Shown here: piece after piece, positions 1-8,507 of the stretch | How positions within the stretch are numbered: the stretch's first letter is position 1 | Layout: each line of letters starts with the position of its first letter | Assembly (NCBI RefSeq): GCF_000620065.1 | Contig: NZ_JHVI01000008.1 | Coordinates: forward strand, 62,001 to 126,000 | Direction of reading: 5' to 3' | Source of the DNA: Meiothermus cerbereus DSM 11376 | GTDB lineage: Bacteria; Deinococcota; Deinococci; Deinococcales; Thermaceae | DNA: 64,000 nucleotides | Program-made: the position numbers and the translations under genes | Notes under the pieces: generated by a model | Databases searched by the model: none | What the model saw: only the letters and a program-made list of their open reading frames with translations | What the model was told of the DNA's origin: nothing

Positions 1-181
1 GCCGGTGGCCAGCCTCGAGATTCCCGGTGGGGCCATATCGGGCTATCTGGGCCTGGGCGTTGAAGGGGGCTTCAACCTGGCTTATGGCCTGGGGGGCCGG
101 CTCTACCTCGACCCGGTGGCCCTCGAGGTCGGCATTTCCGACCGCTACAATTTCAAGGTTGCGTTGCTGTACCTCTGGTAG
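1..181 (+). CDS. C-terminal end of a probable outer-membrane beta-barrel or exported protein (partial)
   Basis: An open frame runs from the window edge to a TAG at 179-181, giving about 59 residues. The visible part alternates glycine, hydrophobic and aromatic residues (for example GYLGLGVEGGFN and GGRLYLDPVALEVGIS) and ends in ...ALLYLW. Short amphipathic strands with a terminal aromatic residue are typical of outer-membrane barrel C-termini in diderm bacteria. The N-terminus lies outside the window, so no family can be named. Confidence 0.55.
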   Translation, partial: PVASLEIPGGAISGYLGLGVEGGFNLAYGLGGRLYLDPVALEVGISDRYNFKVALLYLW

Positions 182-193
182 CGTGTGTAGCTC

Positions 194-215
194 AGAAGGC
201 TGAGGTAAGCCTTCT
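194..215 (+). terminator. Hairpin after the partial gene
   Basis: A perfect 8-bp stem (AGAAGGCT / AGCCTTCT) with a 6-base loop lies 12 bases after the stop codon. No T-run follows, so it may be a weak terminator or an mRNA 3' end stabiliser. Confidence 0.4.
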
Positions 216-325
216 GGCACTTAGAGGCTGCCAAGCCTGCTCTTGAACCCGAGCTTCCCGGCAAGCCCCCTGCTTTGGGCTCTAGCACACAGGCAAAAAT
301 CCTTTAGCTGCGCCACACTACACCT

Positions 326-1852
326 ATGCGCTGGATGCTGGTTCTGGCGGTTCTGCTGGGAATTGCTCACGGGCATGCGGTTTTTGTGCTCACCCCCCAG
401 GGACGCTTGCAGGGAGGCCTCAACCAAAAAGCCCAGGTGGCCTATTTTCTGGGCATTCCATATGCCCAGGCCGGGCGCTGGAAAGCGCCACATCCGGTGT
501 TGCGCCTGCAGGGCGTATTCAAGGCCACGCAGCCAGGGTACGCCTGTCCCCAGCGCGGCGTCTTTACCACCCGGCTGGGTGGCTATATTCCTCCGCAGAG
601 CGAAGACTGCCTGAACCTGGGGGTTTGGATGCCGCTGGCCCCGCCCCCACCGGAGGGCTACCCGGTAATGGTCTGGGTTCACGGGGGCAGCTACACCGGG
701 GGGAGCTGGGCCGAGCCGCTCTACGATGGCACCGCGCTGGCCTCCCAGGGCGTGGTGGTGGTGGGCTTCAACTACCGCCTGGGCTCGCTGGGCTGGCTGG
801 CCTTGCCCGGGCTGCAAAGGGAAGACCCCCGCGGTTCCACAGGCAACTACGGGCTTTTGGATATGCTCGAGGCCCTGCGCTGGGTAGCGCGAAACATTGC
901 TGCCTTTGGTGGTAACCCGGACAACGTAACCCTCTTTGGACACTCGGCGGGGGGGATGGCGGTTTGTACCCTGCTGGCTGTTCCTGAGGCCCGGGAACTC
1001 TTCCACAAGGCCATCATCCAGTCGGGAGGTTGCGAATATGTGCGAACCCTGCAACAGGGCTTTGCCTGGGGTGAGCGTTGGGCCACCCAGATGGGCTGCC
1101 CTGCGGGGGATCTGGCCTGCTTACGCCAGATTCCCCTCGAGCGGCTCTTTCCTCCCGAAGACCGCAGTATCGGGGCGCTGCTGCAGCGGGTCGAAGCTGG
1201 GGAGTTCGCCGAGGAGCCCTGGAAACCTCACCTGGATGGGGTTTGGCTCCACAAAACACCCTTGCAGGCCCTGCGGGAAGGTGTAGCAGCGGGGATTCCC
1301 CTCATCGTGGGCGCCGCCACCCAGGAGACCTGGGGCGATCGCCTGTCAGGCCCTTCCGACTGGGCGGGCTTTGCCAGGCTGGTCGAGACCAGACTGCCCG
1401 GGCGGGGGGTGCGGGCCCGCCAGCTTTACCAGGCCCGCTATGCTTCCCCTGCCGAAGCCTGGGCCTACTTTCAGACCGACCGTACTCTGCTGTGTCCCAC
1501 GCTGGCTGCTGGGGCGGCCCAGGCCGAACACGCCCCCACCTACAGCTACCTGGTGGGCTGGGTATCGCCGGTGCTGGAAGTGCTGGGCAGTTTTCATGGA
1601 ATCGAGCTGCCCCTCCTGTTTGGCACCGAGCTAAGCTGGCCCTCGCTGGTGCTGTTCCTGAGTGCAGAGGCCATGGACACCTCCCGGCCCCTGGCCCGGG
1701 CGCTCCAGTCGCAGTGGATCAACTTTGCCCGCACCGGCGAGCCATTTTTGCAGGGCTGGCCCGAAACCAGAAGCGGCTATGCGATGGGTTTTGAGGCCCG
1801 GCCCGGCCTGATACCCGACCCCTACCGGGAGCGCTGCGGGTTGTTTCGCTAA
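326..1852 (+). CDS. Exported type B carboxylesterase
   Basis: A 508-residue alpha/beta-hydrolase of the carboxylesterase type B (para-nitrobenzyl esterase) family, which hydrolyses carboxylic esters. Residues 1-16 form a signal peptide, so the enzyme probably acts in the periplasm or outside. The oxyanion region [12 protein letters not shown] and the nucleophile elbow GHSAGG, with Ser207, are clear. The histidine of the triad is probably that in [12 protein letters not shown]. Length matches the family. It opens a plus-strand run followed at 24 and 28 bases by the next two genes, which may be co-transcribed. The natural substrate cannot be told from sequence. Confidence 0.9.
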   Translation: MRWMLVLAVLLGIAHGHAVFVLTPQGRLQGGLNQKAQVAYFLGIPYAQAGRWKAPHPVLRLQGVFKATQPGYACPQRGVFTTRLGGYIPPQSEDCLNLGVWMPLAPPPPEGYPVMVWVHGGSYTGGSWAEPLYDGTALASQGVVVVGFNYRLGSLGWLALPGLQREDPRGSTGNYGLLDMLEALRWVARNIAAFGGNPDNVTLFGHSAGGMAVCTLLAVPEARELFHKAIIQSGGCEYVRTLQQGFAWGERWATQMGCPAGDLACLRQIPLERLFPPEDRSIGALLQRVEAGEFAEEPWKPHLDGVWLHKTPLQALREGVAAGIPLIVGAATQETWGDRLSGPSDWAGFARLVETRLPGRGVRARQLYQARYASPAEAWAYFQTDRTLLCPTLAAGAAQAEHAPTYSYLVGWVSPVLEVLGSFHGIELPLLFGTELSWPSLVLFLSAEAMDTSRPLARALQSQWINFARTGEPFLQGWPETRSGYAMGFEARPGLIPDPYRERCGLFR

Positions 1853-1875
1853 ACCGGACTGAATAGCATAGAAGG

Positions 1876-2526
1876 GTGCCGGTTCTCAAGGTTTCCGCTG
1901 CCGACCAGTACCTCATAGCTACCGGCGATACGTCGTTGCTCGAGGTTTGGGAGGCCCTTCCCGATGGGCTTTTTCCGCCATTTCCTCCGGTCGAACTACC
2001 AGGGGGCCTGGATGGCCTGCTCAAGCGGGGGGGCTTCGCCCAGACCTTTTTTGTGGGGAGCGAGGTGCTGGGGCTTACCTTTCGCTCGCCCAAAGGCCAC
2101 ACCATCCGGGCCGGGGGCCTCACGGTGAAAAACGTGCAGGGCTACGACCTGGTGCGCCCCTTTGTGGGCAGCTTTGGGGCTATGGGCGATGTGCAGGAGG
2201 CCACCCTTCGCTTGCGCCCAGGGCGGGCCTGGCTTTTTTTGCGACGCAGAGGTGAGCTGGCCCAGGCCCCTTTCAAGCCGCGCTTTTTGTGGCAGGAGCT
2301 GGCCCATACCTATGCCTTTCATTTTGGACACCCGCTCGAGGTCAGGCGCTTTGCGGAAACCTTTGGCGGCGAGGAAGTCCAAGAGCCGCCCGACTACACC
2401 GGGTTTTTCCCGAACGGCATGGGGGTAGGGCCGGGCAACCTGATCGACATGCGCTTTAGCTGGGCCGATGGAGGCAACAGGCCCCAGATGCCGGAGGCCT
2501 ACCGGCGCCTGGCGGATGCGCTTTGA
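1876..2526 (+). CDS. GlcE-like FAD-binding oxidoreductase, short form
   Basis: A 216-residue protein with the segment [22 protein letters not shown], which matches the flavin-binding core of the FAD_binding_4 family as found in glycolate oxidase subunit GlcE. Usual GlcE proteins are around 350 residues, so this one is short at both ends. The start is GTG at 1876. A -10 box TAGCAT (1864-1869) lies 6 bases before it, suggesting a leaderless mRNA as well as read-through from the esterase. No glcD or glcF is adjacent. It may assist a glycolate or lactate dehydrogenase encoded elsewhere, but that is inference. Confidence 0.7.
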   Translation: MPVLKVSAADQYLIATGDTSLLEVWEALPDGLFPPFPPVELPGGLDGLLKRGGFAQTFFVGSEVLGLTFRSPKGHTIRAGGLTVKNVQGYDLVRPFVGSFGAMGDVQEATLRLRPGRAWLFLRRRGELAQAPFKPRFLWQELAHTYAFHFGHPLEVRRFAETFGGEEVQEPPDYTGFFPNGMGVGPGNLIDMRFSWADGGNRPQMPEAYRRLADAL

Positions 2527-2553
2527 GCGGTACAGTGGAGCGATAACCCACCG

Positions 2554-3423
2554 ATGAAACCCAGATTTACTGTTCCCGACCATTTGAAGCCCTACCAGCG
2601 CAGGCTGACCGCGAACGGGGTCAGCCTCCACCTCTACGACTCGGGCGCCGCCCCGGCCCAGGATCCTACCTTTTTGCTCATACATGGTTTGGGCGACGAC
2701 GCCGATAGCTGGCGCAAGGTGTTTCCCATCCTGATGGGGCGGGGGCGGGTGGTGGCGCTCGACCTGCCGGGGTTTGGCCGCTCGGATCACCCCCGGCGGG
2801 CTTATACCCTCAACTTTTTTGCCGATACTGTTGCGGCCCTGCTGGAAGGCCTGAGGGTTTCGCAGGCCACCCTGGTCGGAAACTCCATCGGCGCTGCGGT
2901 GGCCCTGCGGCTGACACAACGGCGTGCCGACCTGGTGGAGCGGCTGGTGCTGGTGGATGGCCCACCGCTGCGGAGCAAGCTTAGCAGGGTACAGCTTATG
3001 CTTTTGCTTCCGGGCCAGGGCGAAAAGCTGTACAACGGCTTCCGTAGCTCGCAGGAGGCCGCCTTTGAGAGCCTGCGGCCTTATTACCATAACCTTGACG
3101 ACCTGCCCCCGGAAGACCGGCAGTTTTTGCGGGAGCGGGTCTGGGACAGGGTTTGGAGTGACGACCAGCGGCGGGCCTACTTTTCTACCTTTCGCTGGAT
3201 GGCCCTCGAGGGTTTACTGGGTCAGCCCAGCCCGACCCGCCTTAGCCAGATAAAGATCCCCACGCTGCTGGTATGGGGTGAGCAGGATGCCGTAATTTCC
3301 CTCGAGGCGGCCAGGGTTCTACAGCGCTTTATACCTGGCGCGAAGCTGCATGTGATTCCTGGCTGCGGGCATCTGCCACAGCAGGAAAAACCTTTAGAGC
3401 TGGCCCGGCTTATTTTGCAGTAG
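2554..3423 (+). CDS. Alpha/beta-fold hydrolase
   Basis: A 289-residue cytoplasmic hydrolase with a full catalytic triad: oxyanion motif LLIHGLGDDADSW, nucleophile Ser111 in GNSIG, Asp245 in GEQDAV and His273 in GCGHLP. The fold resembles esterases, C-C bond hydrolases and haloperoxidase-like enzymes. The substrate is unknown. A possible -10 box TACAGT lies at 2531-2536. The last 14 bases overlap the 3' end of the convergent Fur-family gene, so both mRNAs share complementary ends. Confidence 0.85.
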   Translation: MKPRFTVPDHLKPYQRRLTANGVSLHLYDSGAAPAQDPTFLLIHGLGDDADSWRKVFPILMGRGRVVALDLPGFGRSDHPRRAYTLNFFADTVAALLEGLRVSQATLVGNSIGAAVALRLTQRRADLVERLVLVDGPPLRSKLSRVQLMLLLPGQGEKLYNGFRSSQEAAFESLRPYYHNLDDLPPEDRQFLRERVWDRVWSDDQRRAYFSTFRWMALEGLLGQPSPTRLSQIKIPTLLVWGEQDAVISLEAARVLQRFIPGAKLHVIPGCGHLPQQEKPLELARLILQ

Positions 3424-3820
3424 CAGCTTCCTGCTTGGCCTGACATGATGGGCAGATGCCGTGGTATTCCACCTGAACGTCTTCAAACGCAAAGGTGGGG
3501 TACCTGGCCTGAACCTCGCTGAGCAGATCGGGCAGCGGATGCATGATGTCGAAGAACTGGTTGCATTTGCGACAGACCATGTGCAGGTGCCCGTCGAGGT
3601 TGGCCTCGTAGCGCAGGGCCTCCCCAGGGCGGGAGAGGGGTACCAGGTAGCCTTCTTCGGTGAGCGTGTCCAGGGTACGGTAGACGGTGCCCAGGCTAAT
3701 GCTGGGTACTTTCTTGCGTACTTCTGCGTACACCCAAGCAGCATCGGGGTGGTGATTTTTGGCGCTGCGAACCACCTCGAGCACAGCCTTACGCTGCTTG
3801 GTTAGGCGCTTCATTCCCAT
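3410..3820 (-). CDS. Fur-family metal- or peroxide-responsive repressor
   Basis: A 136-residue Fur-superfamily protein. The N-terminal winged helix (LTKQRKAVLEVV...SLGTVYRTLDTLTEEGYL) is followed by the dimer domain with the HLHMVCRKC metal site. Two CxxC pairs (CRKC and CPSC) can form the structural zinc site. The spacing and the short N-terminus resemble PerR/Fur; which metal it senses cannot be decided by eye. The start at 3820 has AAGGA about 6 bases upstream; a second ATG at 3814 is possible. The gene ends inside the 3' end of the convergent hydrolase gene. Confidence 0.88.
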   Translation of the reverse strand: MGMKRLTKQRKAVLEVVRSAKNHHPDAAWVYAEVRKKVPSISLGTVYRTLDTLTEEGYLVPLSRPGEALRYEANLDGHLHMVCRKCNQFFDIMHPLPDLLSEVQARYPTFAFEDVQVEYHGICPSCQAKQEAATAK

Positions 3821-3933
3821 GGTTATCCTTCAAACATAGCCTGTCGGAACAAACAACTAATCCCGACCGGTTACCTCGAGTTTACCGCAAAAGCGCAGCC
3901 CGAAAGTGTGTTGGTGGGCAAAACACCCTAAGA

Positions 3934-4827
3934 CTAGCGGGTCGGTACCGCGCCCAGCAGCTCCCGCCCGCCTTCGGCCAGCAAATCCTGGGCCAGATCG
4001 TGGCCCAGCTCGGCGGCTTCTTCGGCGTCGCCTTCGATCTCGGCCCGGATGAGCTCGCGGCCATCGGGCCTGGCCACCACGCCCTGCAAGAGCAAGGTGT
4101 CGTCGCTTTCCAGGGTGGCCAGCGCGGCAGCGGCGCATTCATCACCTGCCCCCAAGGCCCGCAAGAAGGCCCGCTCGGCTGTAACCCGCACAAAGGAGGC
4201 CCGGTGGTTGAGGCTGTAGGCCAGTTCCTCGGCCCAGTCGTCGCCCTGACGCACCTCGAGGCCCAGGGCACCCTGGCCGGGCGCGGGCAGCACGATCTCA
4301 GGGTCTATTAGCTGGTCGATGCGGTTTCTCAAGTCCAGCCGCATCAGGCTGGCCGCACCGATAATGACCGCATCGTACTCGCCTGTTCCAAGCGCACTCA
4401 GGCGGTCGTCTACGTCGCCCTCGAGGTCGCGCAGGTTCAGGTCAGGGCGGTAGGCCAGTAGCTGGGCTTTACGGCGCAGGCTATTGACCCCTACCACGGC
4501 CCCTTTGCCCAGATCCTCCAGCCGCTTGGCCGTGCGTCCTACCAGGGCCTCACGGGGTTCAACGCGTTTTGGAACTGCAACCAGATTGATTCCAGGCACC
4601 CCCTGGGTGGGTAGGTGCTTGAGCGAATACACGGCAATATCTACTTCCCGTGTGGTCAGCGCCTGCCGCAAAGCTTCTGCCGCGCTGCTTTCAGAGGTGT
4701 TTTTGGACTGCACGGTGCGTATTTTGAACTCGGTTTCGGGCCAGTTTTCCTTCAGGCGCTCCACCACCCAGCGGGTCTGGGCTTGCGCCAGCAAGCTGGC
4801 CCTGGCCCCAATTACAATGACGCGCAT
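3934..4827 (-). CDS. hemC: Hydroxymethylbilane synthase (porphobilinogen deaminase) homologue with altered active site
   Basis: A 297-residue HemC-family protein; the family joins four porphobilinogen units in haem synthesis. Family landmarks are NSLRRKAQ (porphobilinogen-binding arginines), [12 protein letters not shown] and [11 protein letters not shown]. Two key sites differ. The motif normally reading SLKDVPT is SLKHLPT, so the catalytic Asp is His71. The dipyrromethane-cofactor cysteine sits in [12 protein letters not shown] rather than GGGCxxPxxA (Cys231). ATG 4827 is preferred over TTG 4836 because a -10 box TATATT (plus-strand 4835-4840) lies 7 bases before it. It may be a lineage variant or a protein with a changed role. 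Confidence 0.8.
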   Translation of the reverse strand: MRVIVIGARASLLAQAQTRWVVERLKENWPETEFKIRTVQSKNTSESSAAEALRQALTTREVDIAVYSLKHLPTQGVPGINLVAVPKRVEPREALVGRTAKRLEDLGKGAVVGVNSLRRKAQLLAYRPDLNLRDLEGDVDDRLSALGTGEYDAVIIGAASLMRLDLRNRIDQLIDPEIVLPAPGQGALGLEVRQGDDWAEELAYSLNHRASFVRVTAERAFLRALGAGDECAAAALATLESDDTLLLQGVVARPDGRELIRAEIEGDAEEAAELGHDLAQDLLAEGGRELLGAVPTR

Positions 4828-4907
4828 AACGCCCAATATATTAGCCGGAAATCGCCCAATGTGAAACGCAGGTTAACGCACTCCTCGCAGACGTGGCCTA
4901 CCATCGG

Positions 4908-4944
4908 CTGTGCAGAACACAGCAATTCAAGTTGTGGGCGGCTC
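4908..4944 (+). repeat. Copy A of a 37-bp dispersed repeat
   Basis: Bases 4908-4944 match 11289-11325 at 34 of 37 positions, including an unbroken run centred on CAGCAATTCAAGTTGTGGG. It lies in the 219-base gap between hemC and the gene upstream of it. The 5' half contains the interrupted palindrome TGTG..CACA. Origin unknown. Confidence 0.7.
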
Positions 4945-5046
4945 ATATGAACCCCGCCTAAATCGTTCCATGAGGGACAGGCTGGAGCACCATCGTTTTT
5001 CAGGCTGCTGCCCGCGCTTCAGGCGGGGGCTCCAGAAAAGAACAAA

Positions 5047-5304
5047 TCAATGGCCAGCCTGTTTGCGGTAGGGAAGAGGGATGAGATCGGGCTCGAGTTC
5101 AAAGTCTTCGTTTACCTGCCTGGCTTTTCCCTGGCGCACCAGCAGGTGCAGGGTCTGGCTCACGTACTGCTGCACCCGCCGCAACGGCAGGGTATCGGGG
5201 GTGAGTTCGGGCCGGTGGAGCCTTAAGAAAGCCCGGTGAAACGCGGGTAGCTCCGGTAGGGGTATCCGGGCCTCGAGCTCTGACCACCGCAGACGCTGGT
5301 TCAT
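5047..5304 (-). CDS. Small hypothetical protein (85 aa)
   Basis: I do not recognise this protein. It is predicted to be soluble, Leu/Arg/Pro-rich and mostly helical (LPAFHRAFLRLHRPEL...VQQYVSQTLHLLVRQGKARQVNED). The middle part could be a winged-helix-like segment, but this is only an impression. The ATG at 5304 was chosen because it lies 7 bases after the stop of the preceding exported-protein gene, so the two are probably co-transcribed. Longer in-frame starts would run into that gene. Confidence 0.6.
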   Translation of the reverse strand: MNQRLRWSELEARIPLPELPAFHRAFLRLHRPELTPDTLPLRRVQQYVSQTLHLLVRQGKARQVNEDFELEPDLIPLPYRKQAGH

Positions 5305-5311
5305 CGGGGCC

Positions 5312-5740
5312 TTATTTTGCCTTACCAAAGACAAAGACCAGCTCGTCGCCCTTGCGCACCACGAACAGGATAGCCGCCCTGCCCGCGCTGTCGGTGAGGT
5401 CGTAGCGGGTGCGCACCTCGCCTGCAACCTGGGTTTCCTGCTGATTCCCCACAAAGTAACCCGAGGCCGCGAAGCCGGTCAGAATCTGCTGGACAAAACC
5501 GGCTTGCAGCCGTGCGGCCAGGCCTTTGGCGGCGTAGACTTCCAGATTGAACCGGCTGGCATCAGGGATCCGGGCCACAATGGATTCGCTACCGCGCCCG
5601 GCCCTGAACGAACCCGATGGAAAGCGGACGCTAGCGTCCAGGCTGGAGACAATAGCGGCTACGGTGGTTACCTCGACGAGGGCCTGGGCCAGGGCTGGCG
5701 CACCCCACAAAACCAGCAGGCTAAGGAAGAGGGTCTTCAT
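5312..5740 (-). CDS. Exported hypothetical protein
   Basis: A 142-residue protein with a clear signal peptide (MKTLFLSLLVLWGAPALAQA, cleavage after about residue 20). The mature part is small, alternates charged and hydrophobic residues, and ends in a beta-rich stretch (AAILFVVRKGDELVFVFGKAK). Family unknown. It is followed at 7 bases by the 85-residue gene and lies 45 bases after the ubiD stop, so it may belong to the same transcription unit. No catalytic motif is visible. Confidence 0.7.
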   Translation of the reverse strand: MKTLFLSLLVLWGAPALAQALVEVTTVAAIVSSLDASVRFPSGSFRAGRGSESIVARIPDASRFNLEVYAAKGLAARLQAGFVQQILTGFAASGYFVGNQQETQVAGEVRTRYDLTDSAGRAAILFVVRKGDELVFVFGKAK

Positions 5741-5785
5741 ACGACGAAATTAGCGGTTGGCGGGCGGGTTGGCGGGTTATTTGAG

Positions 5786-7606
5786 TCAGGACTGGGGTAC
5801 AGGTGTGCCTTTAGGGGGCAGGAAGGGTAGTCCCAGACGACCCCAGCGTTCGTTTACTCGACGCACAATTTCGGGCGACATCACAATTTTGGGCGGCCAG
5901 CGGCGGCTAAAGCCTTCCTCGGCCAGCTTGCGGGTGCCGTCCAGCACCAGCACCGGGCCTTCCACGCCCGGCAGCACCCAGGCGTCGCGTTCGGGGTCGA
6001 TGTTGTTGAGCACCGCCCACATGACCTCGTCGAACTCGAGGGCGGTGTCGCTATCGGTCAGGAGCAGCAAGCGGATACCGGTACTCTGGGGGGCTGCCAG
6101 GAGCGCCTGGGCCACCTCCCGTGCTTGGTGGGGACGGGTTTTCTCCAAAGTGGCCATCCAGATGCCGGGCAGTTGCTTCTGCTGTACCCCCGGAATGACC
6201 GGCAGGCTGGGGTGGGCCCTGAGGGTAAAGGGCAGGGGGCCGCCTTCTTCGTCTAGCTTGGTGGTGCCATCGATGATCAGCTTCCCGCCGTAGCCCATGG
6301 CGCGGGAGGAGTGATCGAGCACATCGATGGGGCCGCGCGAGACCAGGGTGTCGCGCCCCGGCACGGCCCTGAGTAAAGCGGCCTGCAGGGCCTGGGGGCC
6401 TTTGAGCGGGGCCCCGGCGTCCAGCACCACGATCACCTTGGCGAACATCATCTGGCCCAGACCAAACAGGCCGTTGGCCACCTTGTAACCCTGGCCGGGA
6501 TAGCGCTTCTCGATGCTCACGTTGACCCAGTTGTGGGCTACCCCGGCGGGCGGCATGTGGTAGTCGCAGATCTCAGGCAGGATAAGCTGGGCTGCGGGTA
6601 GAAAAAGCCGTTCGGAGGCCTCGATCAGGTAGGCGTCCTCCATTGGGGGCCGGCCCACGATGGTGGCGGGGTAGATGGCGTTTTTACGGTGGGTAATGGC
6701 GGTAAGGTGGAAGCGGGGGTAGAGGTCTTCTAAGGTATAGAAGCCGGTATGGTCGCCAAAGGGCCCCTCCACCACCAGGTCTTCGGCGGGGTCTATGTAG
6801 CCTTCCAGGATGAACTCGGCCTCGGCAGGAACCGGCAGATCCACGGTTATACCGCGGGCCAGCTCGACCGGCTGCCCCCGCAGAAAGCCGGCCAGGTTGA
6901 ACTCGTTCACGCCCGGGATGGGGGGTACGGGGGCGGTGGCGGCGTAGGTCAGAATGGGGTCGCCGCCCAGGGCCACCGCCACCTCCAGCCGCTTCCCCAG
7001 CTTTTTGGCCTTGTCGTAGTGTCGCCGCCCGACCTTGTGCAGTTGCCAGTGCATGGCGGTGGACTGCTTATCCAGTACCTGTATCCGGTACATGCCAAGG
7101 TTGAGCTCCCCGTTTTCTGGGTCTTTAGATATCACCAGCGGCAGCGTGATGTAGGGGCCACCGTCCAGGGGCCAGCACTTGAGGATGGGTAGCCGGGAGA
7201 GGTCTACCTGGTCGCCTCGCCAGACCACCTCCTGTACCGGCCCGCCGCGCACTTTTTTGGGGAAGAAGCCCTTAAGCTCCCGAAGCTTGGGCAGCATAGC
7301 GAAAGCCGCCTTGAGGCCGCCCTTACCGGGGTTGAGGTTCATCAGGTTGGCCACCCTTGCAGCTAGGTCGTCCAGGCTTTTTACACCCATAGCCCGCGCG
7401 GTGCGCTCGGCAGTGCCAAACCCCCCGATGAAGACCGGGAAGTCGCGGCCCTCCACGTTTTCGAAGAGCAAGGCCGGGCCGCCCGACTTGACCATGCGGT
7501 CGGCTATTTCGGTGATTTCTAGCTCGCAGGAGACCGGCTCTTTGATACGAATGAGCTCCTGGCGGCGCTCGAGGTCGGCGATGAAGGCCTGAAGGTTCTT
7601 ATACAT
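5786..7606 (-). CDS. UbiD-family prenylated-FMN decarboxylase, probably menaquinone pathway
   Basis: A 606-residue UbiD/MenD-like decarboxylase. UbiD enzymes use prenylated FMN to decarboxylate aromatic acids. The signature EGPFGDHTGFY, which carries a catalytic Glu, is intact, and the order of family blocks (PITLPLVIS..., NLGMYRIQVLD, ...PPMEDAYLIEA) is complete. Length exceeds E. coli UbiD (497) but agrees with long UbiD forms annotated as menaquinone-biosynthesis decarboxylases in bacteria using the futalosine route; the link to menaquinone is inference, as no mqn gene is nearby. It starts 10 bases after the preceding gene's stop. Confidence 0.88.
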   Translation of the reverse strand: MYKNLQAFIADLERRQELIRIKEPVSCELEITEIADRMVKSGGPALLFENVEGRDFPVFIGGFGTAERTARAMGVKSLDDLAARVANLMNLNPGKGGLKAAFAMLPKLRELKGFFPKKVRGGPVQEVVWRGDQVDLSRLPILKCWPLDGGPYITLPLVISKDPENGELNLGMYRIQVLDKQSTAMHWQLHKVGRRHYDKAKKLGKRLEVAVALGGDPILTYAATAPVPPIPGVNEFNLAGFLRGQPVELARGITVDLPVPAEAEFILEGYIDPAEDLVVEGPFGDHTGFYTLEDLYPRFHLTAITHRKNAIYPATIVGRPPMEDAYLIEASERLFLPAAQLILPEICDYHMPPAGVAHNWVNVSIEKRYPGQGYKVANGLFGLGQMMFAKVIVVLDAGAPLKGPQALQAALLRAVPGRDTLVSRGPIDVLDHSSRAMGYGGKLIIDGTTKLDEEGGPLPFTLRAHPSLPVIPGVQQKQLPGIWMATLEKTRPHQAREVAQALLAAPQSTGIRLLLLTDSDTALEFDEVMWAVLNNIDPERDAWVLPGVEGPVLVLDGTRKLAEEGFSRRWPPKIVMSPEIVRRVNERWGRLGLPFLPPKGTPVPQS

Positions 7607-7616
7607 CTGCTTTAGA

Positions 7617-8141
7617 TTACGTCCTGAAGCGGCCGCTGACTGTAGGTTCGCCCAGGGGTCGGGCCTGGCCCTTTAGGTTTTTGGGCCTGGGTTTGATGGG
7701 GACGGCCACCGCACGCAGCTCGGCCTCGAAGACGAAGGGCTGTTCGTAGAAGAGCAGGCCCTGGGCGGTGCGCACGTAGGGCGCCAGCGCCTCGCCGTAG
7801 CCCAGGCGTGAGGCCAGCTCGAGGCCGCTGTACCGCAGGGTAAGGGTCTGGCCGGGGCCAAGGGGGCCGGGGTGGGCCAGCACCAGGGCCTTGCGATCGC
7901 GCAGGCGCAGAAACCCCACCTCGAGCAGGTGCAGGGGGCGGGTGTCCTGGCACTGCAAGAAGAGCTCGAGGGTGGTGCGGGCCACCAGCGGGAGGGGCCG
8001 AACCAGCAGGGGGCGTTGCAGGCGGGTGGGGTGCAGGTACAGCCAGAAGCGATGGATCCGAATGGCCTGTTGGGGCAGCGGCTTGGGCAGCGCCAGGCCC
8101 CGGCGCAGCGCCCGCAGCTTTCCGATGAGCCAGCCCAGCAT
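7617..8141 (-). CDS. Hypothetical protein, basic and beta-rich
   Basis: A 174-residue protein I do not recognise. The N-terminus (MLGWLIGKLRALRRGLALPKPLPQ) is amphipathic and basic and could associate with membrane. The centre is predicted beta-rich (LLEVGFLRLRDRKALVLAHPG...LTLRYSGLELA) and the C-terminus is basic. It lies between yraN and ubiD on the same strand, 10 bases before ubiD, suggesting co-transcription. No catalytic residues stand out. Confidence 0.65.
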   Translation of the reverse strand: MLGWLIGKLRALRRGLALPKPLPQQAIRIHRFWLYLHPTRLQRPLLVRPLPLVARTTLELFLQCQDTRPLHLLEVGFLRLRDRKALVLAHPGPLGPGQTLTLRYSGLELASRLGYGEALAPYVRTAQGLLFYEQPFVFEAELRAVAVPIKPRPKNLKGQARPLGEPTVSGRFRT

Positions 8142-8180
8142 AGATAAAAGCCAGTATAGCCCGAGCCCAAAAGCGATGTC

Positions 8181-8507
8181 TTAATCCAGGCGAAGGTGCT
8201 CGAGGCGAAACTGCTGGGGCGTACCATATACCAAGACCGCCTCGAGCCGCACCGGCAGATCATCCCGCCCCAGCAAATAGAGAACCGACTGGTAGATGCG
8301 CCGGTACTTGGTGGGCGTGAGGGCCTCGAGGGGTGTGCCGAAGGTGGCTCCCCGCCGTTGCTTGACCTCAACGGCCACATAAACCGGCCCATCCCGCATC
8401 CAGAGGTCTATTTCGCCAAAGGGCGTGCGCTTATTCTGCCCTAGCAGAACATACCCTTTGGCCTGCAGGTACGTGCAGGCCCGTGCTTCAGCCCAAGCAC
8501 CCTTCAC
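8181..8507 (-). CDS. YraN/UPF0102-family endonuclease-like protein
   Basis: A 108-residue protein of the UPF0102 (YraN) family, which has a Holliday-junction-resolvase-like PD-(D/E)xK fold. Visible landmarks are [14 protein letters not shown] at the N-terminus and the motif GEIDLWMRD...[10 protein letters not shown], giving the Asp and ExK residues of the nuclease core. No biological role is firmly known for the family. The ATG overlaps the stop of the PASTA gene by 4 bases (8504-8507), so translation is probably coupled. Confidence 0.85.
   Translation of the reverse strand: MKGAWAEARACTYLQAKGYVLLGQNKRTPFGEIDLWMRDGPVYVAVEVKQRRGATFGTPLEALTPTKYRRIYQSVLYLLGRDDLPVRLEAVLVYGTPQQFRLEHLRLD

Noticed and set aside
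1996-3090. 364-codon minus-strand open frame opposite the GlcE-like and hydrolase genes
   Set aside because: Both plus-strand genes have recognisable active-site motifs; the reverse frame has none.
4975-5035. Hairpin CCCGC/GCGGG near 5010 as a terminator
   Set aside because: Short stem with no T-run, and it lies before rather than after a clear gene end on its strand; insufficient evidence.
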